Shown one piece after another: positions 1-8,196 of a stretch of DNA of 64,000 bases (position 1 is its first letter; every line of letters begins with the position of its first letter). The notes below the pieces were generated by a model. The model was not told the origin of the DNA and did no database searches. It saw only the letters and a list, made by a program, of their open reading frames with translations. Position numbers and translations under genes: made by a program. Origin of the DNA: Staphylococcus rostri (GTDB taxonomy: Bacteria > Bacillota > Bacilli > Staphylococcales > Staphylococcaceae); NCBI RefSeq assembly GCF_002902145.1, contig NZ_PPRF01000017.1, forward strand, positions 1 to 64,000. Reading direction: 5' to 3'.

Positions 1-93
1 ACTGATGTCTGACTGCGCTTTTAGCTTGTCCTCCAACTAGTCAGCCTTGCCGGGGCACTACAACGAAATCTTTGCTGACGCATGAGATTTCTG
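1..93. repeat. Intergenic repeat, copy A of a 93-bp direct repeat
   Basis: This stretch is repeated almost exactly at 168-260; I count two mismatches in 93 bases. The core CAGCCTTGCCGGGGCACTAC and the arm GAAATCTTTGCTGACGCATG show that it belongs to the same dispersed family as the elements at 46209-46372 and 59509-59672. The element may begin before the window. Confidence 0.85.
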
Positions 94-167
94 CTCTTTA
101 ACAGAGATTATCTTGATACTTTACCTATTGCATTTACTGGATTATTTATATTTAGTGGCAGTAGCTG

Positions 168-260
168 ACTGATGTCTGACTGCGCTTTTAGCTTGTCAGC
201 CAACTAGTCAGCCTTGCCGGGGCACTACAACGAAATCTTTGCTGACGCATGAGATTTCTG
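168..260. repeat. Intergenic repeat, copy B of a 93-bp direct repeat
   Basis: Second copy of the repeat at 1-93, ending 77 bases before the glycerate kinase start. The 74 bases between the copies end in AGTGGCAGTAGCTGACTG, which resembles the 5' half of the longer family members, so the pair looks like two adjacent insertions or a local duplication. Confidence 0.85.
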
Positions 261-337
261 TAGTGCTCCCTATTAACTGAAATTTACAATTTTTAGCGAT
301 ATAATATAAGTAACAATCAACGAAGAGGTGTCGGCTT

Positions 338-1483
338 ATGAAACGACTATTAATTGCACCAGATTCATTCAAAGGTTGTATGACTGCGATGGAGGCGGCA
401 GCAGCGATTGAGCGTGGTTGGCGTTCGGTCATGGGCGATACATGGGCTTACTACAAAGTGCCAATGGCAGATGGCGGTGAAGGGACAACCCAATCACTGC
501 ATGATGCGTTAAATGGAACATGGGTCACGCAAACAGTTACAGGGCCATTAGGCGAACCTGTCGATGCATCGTACAGCTTGGCATTTGATGGTACGACGGC
601 CATTATTGAAATGGCGGCAGCATCTGGATTAGACTTACTCACGCCTGAAACGTTAAATCCACTTGAGGCAACGACGTATGGCACGGGTGAACTTGTACGT
701 GATGCGTTGGACCGTGGCGTGACGCGTATGATTATCGGTATTGGTGGCAGTGCAACGAACGATGGCGGTGCAGGCTTTTTGCAAGCATTGGGCGTGCAGT
801 TATGTGATGCGCAAGGACGTGCGTTGGCGTTCGGTGGTGCAGCGTTGCAACAGCTTGCACACATCGATACGACGCAACTCGATCCCCGTTTGGCGCACGT
901 TGACATTGAGGTTGCATGCGATGTAACGAATCCATTGCTTGGGCCATCAGGAGCAACGGCGGTGTACGGTGCACAAAAAGGGGTGACGCAGGAGACGTTC
1001 CCAATCCTTGAGCAAGCACTGACACATTATCATGACATCATCCAACGAGATGTAGGGAAAGATGTGGCAATGATACCGGGCGCAGGTGCTGCGGGAGGTT
1101 TGGGAACAGCGCTATTGGCATGCTTACCTGTCACGTTACGTAGCGGCGTCGATATTGTGTTAGATGTCACGAACTTTCGACACTATGCGTTGAACAGTGA
1201 CTTAGTCGTGACAGGTGAAGGGCGCATTGACGGGCAGACGGCATTCGGTAAGACGCCTGTGGGAGTCGCACAGGCGGCGAAACGTTATCACAAGCCGGTC
1301 ATTGCGGTTGCAGGAACGATCGGTGACGGGTATGAAGCGGTGTACGATCACGGTATTGATGCGGTATACAGTTTGTCTTCCGGACCGATGACATTGGCAG
1401 AAGCGCTCGAACAAGGACAGGATGCGCTAACGAGATGGGCGGAAAATATGGCACGTTTTTATAAAATTATGAATAAGGGGTGA
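338..1483 (+). CDS. glxK: Glycerate kinase, GlxK/GarK family
   Basis: Cytoplasmic enzyme that phosphorylates glycerate with ATP and feeds it into lower glycolysis. At 381 residues it matches the family's usual length. The N-terminus MKRLLIAPDSFKG is the family signature (APDSFKG with the Ser/Lys pair). ADGGEGT near residue 45, IGGSATNDGG near 135, PGAGAAGGLG near 250 and VTGEGRIDGQT near 290 are the other conserved glycerate kinase blocks. A GAGGTG ribosome site precedes the ATG. The stop overlaps the start region of the next gene, so the two are probably co-transcribed. Nothing in the protein looks damaged. The substrate isomer (2- or 3-phosphoglycerate product) cannot be told from sequence. 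Confidence 0.93.
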   Translation: MKRLLIAPDSFKGCMTAMEAAAAIERGWRSVMGDTWAYYKVPMADGGEGTTQSLHDALNGTWVTQTVTGPLGEPVDASYSLAFDGTTAIIEMAAASGLDLLTPETLNPLEATTYGTGELVRDALDRGVTRMIIGIGGSATNDGGAGFLQALGVQLCDAQGRALAFGGAALQQLAHIDTTQLDPRLAHVDIEVACDVTNPLLGPSGATAVYGAQKGVTQETFPILEQALTHYHDIIQRDVGKDVAMIPGAGAAGGLGTALLACLPVTLRSGVDIVLDVTNFRHYALNSDLVVTGEGRIDGQTAFGKTPVGVAQAAKRYHKPVIAVAGTIGDGYEAVYDHGIDAVYSLSSGPMTLAEALEQGQDALTRWAENMARFYKIMNKG

Positions 1484-1488
1484 GTGGT

Positions 1489-2046
1489 ATGGAAACATAT
1501 CATTATAAGGATAATTTTTGGGATGCATCAACGAAAGAAATGCCGGTGTATACGGAACAAGATGAACACGTGATGATGTTACGTGTATTGCATAAAAAGA
1601 AGCGCGGTAAATTCTCGAGATGGGTCAGTGCGTTGAATCAGGAATATGAAATTACAGATGGCAAAGATATTTATTATGTTCAACGTCAAAAGTCATTTCG
1701 CTCATGGTTCGTCCCGAGTTGGCATGTTTACCATAATCATCAATTAATTGGTGAATTTAAAGTGACGATGAGCTTTTTACGTCAAAAATTAGTCTATGTA
1801 CCATTACAAGGGGAAAGACTAGCGTGGAAGCTGGGTGCCTTATCACATAGTATCACTGTAACCGATGCGCGTGATGTGGAAATACTTAAGTCGAAATCAA
1901 GTTACTTCAAAATTAGAACGGAACACAACGTTACAGTACATGATACAGAGCAGTATTCGCCATTGTTACTCGTATTGCTTTTTCATGTCGCATTTGAATA
2001 TCATGAAATGACACAAAGTGCGGCTTCTTCAGGTGCAGCGACGTAA
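1489..2046 (+). CDS. Tubby C-terminal/LURP-one-like domain protein
   Basis: A 185-residue protein of unknown role. The pattern of short beta strands (IYYVQRQKSFRSWFVPSWHVY, IGEFKVTMSFLRQKLVYV, ITVTDARDVEILKSKSSYFKI) ending in a hydrophobic segment (LLLVLLFHVAFEY) resembles the tubby/LURP-one/scramblase-like fold of the Bacillus YxjI group. That assignment is from remembered family appearance and is tentative. I chose the ATG at 1489 over the in-frame GTG at 1480 because AAGGGG lies eight bases before the ATG. It overlaps the end of the glycerate kinase transcription unit and is followed by a terminator. Confidence 0.6.
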   Translation: METYHYKDNFWDASTKEMPVYTEQDEHVMMLRVLHKKKRGKFSRWVSALNQEYEITDGKDIYYVQRQKSFRSWFVPSWHVYHNHQLIGEFKVTMSFLRQKLVYVPLQGERLAWKLGALSHSITVTDARDVEILKSKSSYFKIRTEHNVTVHDTEQYSPLLLVLLFHVAFEYHEMTQSAASSGAAT

Positions 2047-2064
2047 TTGAATCCTATATACAAA

Positions 2065-2094
2065 CAAAAAAGCTGGCGCTATGCCAGCTTTTTT
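2065..2094. terminator. Bidirectional terminator
   Basis: AAAAAAGCTGGC-GCTAT-GCCAGCTTTTTT is a perfect stem with A and T runs on both sides. It lies between the convergent tubby-like gene and scdA and can serve both. Confidence 0.9.
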
Positions 2095-2103
2095 ATGTCG
2101 TTA

Positions 2104-2778
2104 TTATGCACTTACTTTTGGAAAGAGCACGTGGTTTTCAAGGTGAACATGCGCGTGTGTTTCTGCTTCTAATGCTTCTAAACGGTTGTAAACAAGGCGC
2201 CAAGTACCACAAGCTTCCATTGGTGGTTGGTAGTCGTTTGTTAACTTACGCATTTTTTCGAGTAATTCCCCTGTACCTGTATGATCATCTACTAATGATT
2301 GAATCGCTTCATCAAGGTCAGGTACTGTTTCACCATTATGTGCTTGAATTAATTTAGGGAATGTTTCGTTATCTTCTTCTTCAGTATGTGTTAACATGCC
2401 TGATTTGTATGTGTCATATAACTCTTTCAATTCAACCAAGTACGGATGGTTTGGACCGTGTACACGTGCTAACTTTGTTACGTAAGGTGTCAGTTGTTTG
2501 AACTCTTCACGTAATGTTTCATGATAACGTGCTTCAATATATTGGATGAGTGAAGGGACATCTAAATAGCTAGGATTAATACCTTCTCCTTGGATTTTAC
2601 TTGCCTCTTCTAGCTCAGGTAATAATGAATCTATATCTACGCGTTTGTTGTCTGCAGCCGCTTCATCAATTGAGATTTGACCACCACAACAAAAGTCGAT
2701 GCCATACTTACGGAACACATCAGCTGTTTTTGGATATTTTGTAACGACGTCTGCCACTTTTTCTGTTGATTGTATCAT
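2104..2778 (-). CDS. scdA: Iron-sulfur cluster repair di-iron protein ScdA (YtfE/RIC)
   Basis: Repairs Fe-S clusters damaged by nitric oxide or peroxide in the cytoplasm. The 224-residue sequence has the N-terminal ScdA_N domain with the CCGG motif (GIDFCCGGQ, about residues 25-33), then a hemerythrin-like four-helix domain with the iron-binding histidines seen in [40 protein letters not shown] and [13 protein letters not shown]. The start is placed at the internal ATG ([12 protein letters not shown]): AAAGGA lies eight bases before it, whereas the upstream ATG at 2787 touches the ribosome site. The gene fits the nitrate/nitrite-respiring context because nitrite reduction and denitrifying chemistry generate NO. 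An inverted repeat lies in its upstream region. Confidence 0.95.
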   Translation of the reverse strand: MIQSTEKVADVVTKYPKTADVFRKYGIDFCCGGQISIDEAAADNKRVDIDSLLPELEEASKIQGEGINPSYLDVPSLIQYIEARYHETLREEFKQLTPYVTKLARVHGPNHPYLVELKELYDTYKSGMLTHTEEEDNETFPKLIQAHNGETVPDLDEAIQSLVDDHTGTGELLEKMRKLTNDYQPPMEACGTWRLVYNRLEALEAETHAHVHLENHVLFPKVSA

Positions 2779-2806
2779 TTCGAACATCCTTTCTCTATAT
2801 GAGTTA

Positions 2807-2833
2807 TATCACAAGTATACGCCCTTTGTGATA
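2807..2833. promoter_or_regulatory. Inverted repeat upstream of scdA, possible operator
   Basis: TATCACAA (2807-2814) and TTGTGATA (2826-2833) form a perfect 8-bp inverted repeat with an 11-base spacer, 29 to 55 bases before the scdA ATG. On the minus strand it overlaps a TATACT -10-like hexamer. The half-sites look like Rex or CRP/FNR half-sites but point outward, so the regulator is not identified. Confidence 0.5.
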
Positions 2834-2882
2834 AATTGAACATTAGGGAAAAGGCTAATTTTGTTAAGAAAAAGTGACTAAT

Positions 2883-2915
2883 TGATTCTCATTCTCATAA
2901 AATCCAGTGAGAATG
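2883..2915. promoter_or_regulatory. Hairpin with weak Fur-like sequence
   Basis: CATTCTCA (2890-2897) pairs perfectly with TGAGAATG (2908-2915). The left part, TGATTCTCATTCTCA, matches the Fur 7-1-7 consensus TGATAATNATTATCA at 11 of 14 positions. It could be an operator upstream of scdA or the 3' hairpin of the ABC transporter operon; there is no clear T-run. Confidence 0.35.
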
Positions 2916-2923
2916 AAAGGCTA

Positions 2924-3613
2924 TTATACATGTAAATAACGTGTTGTTCTAAATTCCAAACGATGAAAGATATATTCTAAGACGATTGCGACTGCCCAAT
3001 AGAAAATAACCGCAATCGTATACACTTCAACAAAGCGATAGCCTTCGTTGGCGATGACTGTGCTAACTCCCATAATTTCAGGGATTTGAATGGCAAAGGC
3101 GAGTGAGGTCCCTTTGATAAGCATAATGAATTGGTTCGCAATATTTGGTAACGCATAACCGTATGCTTGTGGTAAGACGATACGAGTATACACATGCCAT
3201 CTGCTGAGACCCACTGTTTGAGCCGCTTCATACTGGTCATGTGATACGGCCAACAACCCGCCTTTAATACTCTCGGACAAGTACGCCACGGCATGAAGTG
3301 AAAAGGCGACGAATGCGATTGCCAGTGGGTGGAACATATCTGGATTGAGCTGCCAGTTGAACTGTGCATTAAGCGCTAAAATAAGTGCCGGTAAGCCATA
3401 ATAAAAAATAAATAACTGCACAATAAGCGGTGTGCTGCGCATAAATGAATTGTACACAGTGATAATTTGTGATAATACAGGGACACGTCGATACTGAATC
3501 AACGCAAAAAGACTTCCTACAAGCAACCCAACGATCATTGCGACAATAGAAATTGCAAGTGTATAAGGAACCCCTTTTAAAACTTCTAGAAATGCTTCAA
3601 TCATAAATGACAT
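2924..3613 (-). CDS. Amino acid ABC transporter permease (second)
   Basis: Membrane permease of a polar amino-acid importer (HisM/GlnP type), 229 residues with about five membrane segments. The cytoplasmic EAA loop that contacts the ATPase is visible as EAAQTVGLSRWHVYTRIVLPQA (about residues 135-155). FMRSTPLIVQLFIFYYGLP is the other hallmark of this family. The ATG at 3613 (MSFMIEAFLE) is chosen because AAGGAGGAAACC precedes it; the reading frame upstream of it has no ribosome site. It is the last gene of a four-gene operon of ATPase, binding lipoprotein and two permeases, and starts 13 bases after the preceding stop. The two-permease layout recalls the TcyJKLMN cystine system, but the substrate is inferred only. 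Confidence 0.88.
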   Translation of the reverse strand: MSFMIEAFLEVLKGVPYTLAISIVAMIVGLLVGSLFALIQYRRVPVLSQIITVYNSFMRSTPLIVQLFIFYYGLPALILALNAQFNWQLNPDMFHPLAIAFVAFSLHAVAYLSESIKGGLLAVSHDQYEAAQTVGLSRWHVYTRIVLPQAYGYALPNIANQFIMLIKGTSLAFAIQIPEIMGVSTVIANEGYRFVEVYTIAVIFYWAVAIVLEYIFHRLEFRTTRYLHV

Positions 3614-3626
3614 AGTGGTTTCCTCC

Positions 3627-4307
3627 TTATACTTGATATGGGCGACTTGTACGATGAGAGACAAGTGTCAATGCACCTTGAACGATGAGTGCCAGTGCCC
3701 AGTAAATAATAGATATGACAATGTAGACTTCTAACATGCCGAGTCCATAGTTATTGCCGATGATGAGTTGGACTTGTCCCATCATATCGATAATCCCAAT
3801 CGTAAATGCCAGAGATGTATCTTTGATGAGTTCGATAATTTGCGTCGTCAAGTTTGGTAAACTATTGCGTAATGCTTGTGGCACGATAATGCGACGAATG
3901 ACTTGCGGATAAGATAATCCCACCGTTAGACCGGCTTCTACTTGTGCGTAAGGGACGGATTGGTATCCCGCACGTATTACTTCTGACAGATAAGCCCCTG
4001 AATGCAAAGTGAATGCCAGAATTGCGAAAAAGAGTCGGCTGAACTGGTTAATATCGATACCGACAAATAGCAATACTTGTGGCAATGCAAAATACACGAG
4101 AAATAATTGTAATACAAGCGGTGTACTACGACTAAACGATAAAAATACGCGCACAGCAGGATTGAGTATCGGTGTGCGACGAATGCGTATTACCGCAAGT
4201 ATCAGTCCTAAAATAAGCGCAAAAACTAACGCAAAGGCAATCATCACGAGAGTTAAAGGCAGTTGCTGTAAAACTTGTTCAAATAATTTGAGCCATTCAA
4301 CGTTCAT
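3627..4307 (-). CDS. Amino acid ABC transporter permease (first)
   Basis: 226-residue inner-membrane permease, paralogous to the one that follows it. It has the motif FSRSTPLVLQLFLVYFALP and the EAA loop VEAGLTVGLSYPQVIRRIIVPQALRNSLP, the coupling site for the ATPase. GGAGGT sits eight bases before the ATG. It starts directly after the stop of the substrate-binding lipoprotein, so translation is likely coupled. Two different permeases suggest a heterodimeric channel, as in the cystine (TcyLM) and glutamine-type importers. Confidence 0.88.
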   Translation of the reverse strand: MNVEWLKLFEQVLQQLPLTLVMIAFALVFALILGLILAVIRIRRTPILNPAVRVFLSFSRSTPLVLQLFLVYFALPQVLLFVGIDINQFSRLFFAILAFTLHSGAYLSEVIRAGYQSVPYAQVEAGLTVGLSYPQVIRRIIVPQALRNSLPNLTTQIIELIKDTSLAFTIGIIDMMGQVQLIIGNNYGLGMLEVYIVISIIYWALALIVQGALTLVSHRTSRPYQV

Positions 4308-4308
4308 G

Positions 4309-5151
4309 TTATTGCACCTCCAATGCGTCTTTTTTGCTGTTAATAACGTCTAAGTCTTGATAAATATCAATATCAAAATAGCGATGTGATAATTCTTGTA
4401 ACTTACCTTCTTCTTTTAATTCTTTTGTTGCACGATCAATATCGTCATGAAGTTGTTGATGCTTCTTGTTGTATACGATATGTAAAGGCTCTTTCGTCAC
4501 GATGCCACCGATTTTGACGTCTTGTTCGAGTACTGATTGAATAGCCGTATACGTATTCCAGTTGATAAACATCGCATCTCGACGACCTTGCGAAATCATT
4601 TTTAAGTTATCGCCGTTAGATGGTGAATGGATCGTGTCGATGTCAATTTGTTCATCGTGTGATTCGTTGTAGCGTGACAAGATAGAATACAGACCACCAC
4701 TCGGTGCCATAGGCGTTAAGCGGTGTGTTGTCATATCATCAAGTCCATGAATCGAGTTGTTATCTTTATGAACCGCCAACATTGTTAATGAGTAGCTGTA
4801 CGGTTCATCCTGATAAAGGAATTTCTTTTCGCGTTCAGGCGTTTTAAAGAACCAATTGATGGCCATGTCGAACTTACCTGCACCTAGGCCGACTAAGTTC
4901 GCTTCTTCTTCCCCAATCTCATATTGGAAGTCATACTGCGGCAACTTTTTCTCCAATAAATGCATGTAATCCATATCTAAGCCAATAAACTTATTATTTT
5001 CATCTGTATATAAATAGGGCGGATTGACTTCCGCAGAGACGGCCACTTTAACGACTTTTTTATGTTGGCCATTCGATGTTGTCTGTTGTTGGCAGCTTGC
5101 GAGTAAGATGGCTAAGCTGGCGATGAGTAATATATGGAACCAACGCTTCAT
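4309..5151 (-). CDS. ABC transporter substrate-binding lipoprotein, amino-acid family 3
   Basis: Membrane-anchored solute receptor of the importer, 280 residues. The N-terminus has a lipoprotein signal ending in the lipobox LASC (Cys about residue 20). The mature part has the SBP_bac_3 features: NPPYLYTDENNKFIGLDMDYMH near the start, the domain-crossing segment near TTHRLTPMAPSGGLYSIL, and YNKKHQQLHDDIDRATKELKEEGKL near the end. The start overlaps the stop of the ATPase gene as ATGA. Substrate is a polar amino acid; cystine or another sulfur compound is plausible from operon layout, but not shown by sequence. Confidence 0.88.
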   Translation of the reverse strand: MKRWFHILLIASLAILLASCQQQTTSNGQHKKVVKVAVSAEVNPPYLYTDENNKFIGLDMDYMHLLEKKLPQYDFQYEIGEEEANLVGLGAGKFDMAINWFFKTPEREKKFLYQDEPYSYSLTMLAVHKDNNSIHGLDDMTTHRLTPMAPSGGLYSILSRYNESHDEQIDIDTIHSPSNGDNLKMISQGRRDAMFINWNTYTAIQSVLEQDVKIGGIVTKEPLHIVYNKKHQQLHDDIDRATKELKEEGKLQELSHRYFDIDIYQDLDVINSKKDALEVQ

Positions 5152-5897
5152 ACGACCACCTGCTTTGTGCTAACACGATCTAAGAATTGCTTGAGTCGCG
5201 GATGTTCTCGTTCGTGTAAAACTTGTTGTGGTGAACCTTGCGCAATGATTTCGCCATTGTCGATAAAGATAATTTGATCGGCAACAGCCTCGGCAAATTG
5301 AATCTCATGCGTTACTAAAGTCATCGTCATGCCGCGTTGTGCAATTTTTTGAATCAATGCTAGGATACCGGATACAGACTCAGGGTCGAGCGCGGATGTC
5401 GGTTCATCTAATAGCAATAATTTTGGATTTAACGCAAGTGCACGGACGATGCCAATACGCTGACTTTGACCGCCAGAGAGTTGAATCGGATAGTGGTGTG
5501 CGTGTTGACGTAGGTTGACTTCGTCTAGCAGGTCGTAAGCAATTTGTTCTGCTTCTTGCTTGCTGTACTTTTGACCATAAATAAGGCCTTCCGTTATATT
5601 TTCTAGCGCAGTTTTATTGCTGAATAGGTTGTAATTTTGAAAGACCATAGCAGATTGACTGCGCAGTTGTTTAATATCTTGTTTGGTCGAATGTCCAAAA
5701 TCAACAGATATATCATCGATGGAAATCGTTCCTTGTTGTGGTTGAACGAGTGCATTTAACGTACGTAATAGCGTTGTTTTACCCGAGCCACTTGGACCGA
5801 TAATGGCAGTAACTGTGCCTTGTGCTTGAGAGAATGAAACCCCGTTTAATACAGGTTTATCATGATATTGTTGGTGTAAGTTTTTGACTTCTAACAT
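5148..5897 (-). CDS. Amino acid ABC transporter ATP-binding protein
   Basis: 249-residue ATPase that drives the importer. Walker A is GPSGSGKT (about residues 33-40), the Q-loop is MVFQNYNLF, the signature is QLSGGQSQR, Walker B is LLLLDEPTSALD and the H-loop is VTHE. It belongs to the GlnQ/HisP/TcyN group. It is first in the operon; a GGAGGCG ribosome site precedes the ATG. Upstream, GGAATT at 5952-5957 recalls the core of CymR sites that control cystine uptake in Firmicutes, which is only a weak hint for substrate. Confidence 0.92.
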   Translation of the reverse strand: MLEVKNLHQQYHDKPVLNGVSFSQAQGTVTAIIGPSGSGKTTLLRTLNALVQPQQGTISIDDISVDFGHSTKQDIKQLRSQSAMVFQNYNLFSNKTALENITEGLIYGQKYSKQEAEQIAYDLLDEVNLRQHAHHYPIQLSGGQSQRIGIVRALALNPKLLLLDEPTSALDPESVSGILALIQKIAQRGMTMTLVTHEIQFAEAVADQIIFIDNGEIIAQGSPQQVLHEREHPRLKQFLDRVSTKQVVV

Positions 5898-6032
5898 GCT
5901 GAACGCCTCCTTGATGAATAAAATACCATGATAAATCTTATAAGTAAAGTCGGAATTAGAAAGTTATTGACTGAAATTTAAAATAACTTGAAACTATCTC
6001 AAAATAATCCTAAAAAATACCGTGTAATAGCG

Positions 6033-6038
6033 TATAAT
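6033..6038 (+). promoter_or_regulatory. -10 element for the PTS IIC-like gene
   Basis: A consensus TATAAT lies 39 bases before the ATG at 6077. No good -35 hexamer is visible at the standard distance. Confidence 0.4.
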
Positions 6039-6076
6039 AACGATAAGAATTGAATTCAAATATAGGAGGCGCATCT

Positions 6077-7147
6077 ATGGAAACAAGCACAAATGAAAAA
6101 ATGACGTTTAAAAAGTTTACGTTTAACGTATTAAATGGTTTAGCCGTTGCGATCGTTGCAGGTCTAATTCCCAATGCAGTGTTAGGCGGCTTATTTCAGT
6201 ATTTAAGTAAGGATATTGCGTTTTTTGGGACATTGCATCATGTGGTTTTAGGCATTCAGTTTGCCTTGCCGTTAATGGTCGGTGTGTTAATCGCGTTGCA
6301 GTTTAAGTTGAATCCAATGGAAACAGCTGTCGTTGGTGCGGCGTCATACGTTGGTTCGGGGGCAGCCAAAGCCACAGAAGCGGGTTGGCAAATTGCCGGT
6401 ATTGGTGACTTGATCAATACGATGCTTACAGCTTCAATAGCCGTGTTGATGGTCTTACTATTAAAAGGCCGCTTAGGTAGTTTGACGATTATTTTACTGC
6501 CGATTCTTGTCGGTGGCATTCCAGGACTAATAGGGACTTTGACATTACCCTATGTCAGCAAAATTACATTAGCCATCGGTAGTCTCGTCAATACGTTAAC
6601 AACATTACAACCTGTGTTAATGTGTATTTTAATCGCCATTCTCTTTTCATTTATTATCGTATCTCCAATATCAACAATTGCGGTTGGTCTTGCGATTGGT
6701 ATTTCAGGGTTGGCAGCCGGTGCAGCAGCAATTGGCGTTGCTGCGGCAGCTGCGGTATTATTTGTCGGTACATTACGTGTGAATAAGTTAGGTGTGCCAA
6801 TTGCTATTATCCTTGGTGGTATGAAGATGATGGTACCGAATATTATTCGTTATCCAGTGATGTTACTGCCAATCGGCTTAACGGCAGGTGTGACAGGAGC
6901 AGTAGGCGCTATTGTTGGCATCCAAGGAACAAAAGAAACAGCAGGGTTCGGTATCGTTGGACTCGTTGGACCGATTAAAGCGTTAGAGTTTCTAACACAC
7001 GACACATTTGTGAATGTACTTCTTGTAACATTCGTATTTATTATCATTCCATTAGTACTTGGTTTTATCGTGAACACATTATTCTGCAAAGTACTTAAGC
7101 TGTACAAACCAGAGATTTACCGCTTCACAGCGAATGACGAAGTTTAA
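6077..7147 (+). CDS. PTS transporter subunit IIC-like membrane protein (PTS_EIIC_2 type)
   Basis: 356-residue integral membrane protein with about ten hydrophobic segments rich in Gly/Ala. It resembles the orphan IIC family seen in staphylococci, which lacks attached IIA or IIB domains. It is a distant relative of the protein at 15397-16428 in this window (shared style MVGVLIALQFKLNPMETAVVGAASYVGSGAA and TPIAGPIVALGF-type motifs). The ATG at 6077 has AGGAGG seven bases before it; the frame continues upstream without a ribosome site. No PTS A/B genes adjoin it, so whether it phosphorylates its substrate is unclear, and the substrate is unknown. Confidence 0.75.
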   Translation: METSTNEKMTFKKFTFNVLNGLAVAIVAGLIPNAVLGGLFQYLSKDIAFFGTLHHVVLGIQFALPLMVGVLIALQFKLNPMETAVVGAASYVGSGAAKATEAGWQIAGIGDLINTMLTASIAVLMVLLLKGRLGSLTIILLPILVGGIPGLIGTLTLPYVSKITLAIGSLVNTLTTLQPVLMCILIAILFSFIIVSPISTIAVGLAIGISGLAAGAAAIGVAAAAAVLFVGTLRVNKLGVPIAIILGGMKMMVPNIIRYPVMLLPIGLTAGVTGAVGAIVGIQGTKETAGFGIVGLVGPIKALEFLTHDTFVNVLLVTFVFIIIPLVLGFIVNTLFCKVLKLYKPEIYRFTANDEV

Positions 7148-7234
7148 TTGAAGCTATATGCCAATTGATTTGTAGATGGCAGTAGTGACCGGTGTGAAAA
7201 TCAGCTTTGTCGGGTTTCCTATCTCATAATCAAA

Positions 7235-7270
7235 AGAGCTACACGCACAGGGGTTTGCGTGTAGCTCTTT
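7235..7270. terminator. Bidirectional terminator
   Basis: GAGCTACACGCA pairs with TGCGTGTAGCTC followed by TTT, with AAAAG on the other side. It lies between the convergent PTS-like gene and pflA. Confidence 0.88.
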
Positions 7271-7316
7271 CATTCTATTTATTATATAGGTAGGAGTATG
7301 TCTGTTTCGTATACCT

Positions 7317-8078
7317 TTAGCCAATTGATGTTAAGGGGGTAACACCGTTAAAGTTTACCAAGCGATACGCCGCTTCTACATCTTCATCTGTTGGAGGGTC
7401 AACATCGTTAAGTTCATACGGAATGCCAAGTGCTTCCCATTTATGAACGCCAAGCTGATGGTAAGGAAGTAGTTCAAACTTCTCTACATTACCAAGCTGG
7501 TTAATAAATTCGCCAAGTGCACGCAGGTCCTCTGGGGCATCAGTTAGGCCTGGCACAAGGACGTGGCGTATCCAAATTGGTTGCTTCTTATCGGCTAAGT
7601 ACTGAATATATTTTAAAATATGGGTGTTAGGTCTTCCTGTTAATCGTTTATGCTTTTCATTATCAATATGTTTAATATCGACCATTAATAAATCAGTGAA
7701 GGGGAGCAATTGGTCGAAATGCTTTCTAAAAGCTTCCGTGTCGTTTGCACAGCCAAGAGATGTATCAATGCACGTATGAATCCCATGACTTTGCAACTTC
7801 TGGAACAACTCTTCAATAAATGGCATTTGAAGCAGCGGCTCGCCACCACTTACTGTGACACCGCCTCCAGATGCTTGGAAATAAGGGAGATACGGTGTGA
7901 TTTCAGCCACAAGTTCATCAGATGTTGCAGTTCTTGACGGCTCATTCACTTTCCATGTGTCGGGGTTATGACAATATAAGCAACGTAATAAGCAGCCTTG
8001 TGTAAAGATAATGTAACGTAGACCAGGGCCGTCTACAGTACCTAAGCTTTCTATTGAATGAATGTGACCTTTCAGCAT
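7317..8078 (-). CDS. pflA: Pyruvate formate-lyase activating enzyme
   Basis: Radical-SAM enzyme that installs the glycyl radical on PflB under anaerobiosis. The 253-residue sequence has the CX3CX2C cluster motif in [15 protein letters not shown] (about residues 29-43), the SAM-binding SGGEPLL block and the [17 protein letters not shown] segments. A GAGGG ribosome site precedes the ATG. It lies 118 bases downstream of pflB in the same direction, the usual pflBA operon. Length is normal. Confidence 0.96.
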   Translation of the reverse strand: MLKGHIHSIESLGTVDGPGLRYIIFTQGCLLRCLYCHNPDTWKVNEPSRTATSDELVAEITPYLPYFQASGGGVTVSGGEPLLQMPFIEELFQKLQSHGIHTCIDTSLGCANDTEAFRKHFDQLLPFTDLLMVDIKHIDNEKHKRLTGRPNTHILKYIQYLADKKQPIWIRHVLVPGLTDAPEDLRALGEFINQLGNVEKFELLPYHQLGVHKWEALGIPYELNDVDPPTDEDVEAAYRLVNFNGVTPLTSIG

Positions 8079-8196
8079 AGTAAATCCCTCTATTTCCTGT
8101 CATTAATTATCATTAGTGTTGAGAAAGGGTGGTGCTCAAGCAGAACACTGTTTTTGCTCTGCTTAAGCCCAAACCACTCCTCTCACAACCTCGTTA

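Noticed and set aside
1-260. CRISPR-like repeat pair
   Set aside because: Only two units, each 93 bases, with no regular spacers and no cas genes; the units belong to the dispersed intergenic family.
5952-5957. CymR site for the ABC transporter
   Set aside because: Only the GGAATT core is visible; the flanking bases do not make a convincing full site, so it is mentioned only as a hint under the ATPase.
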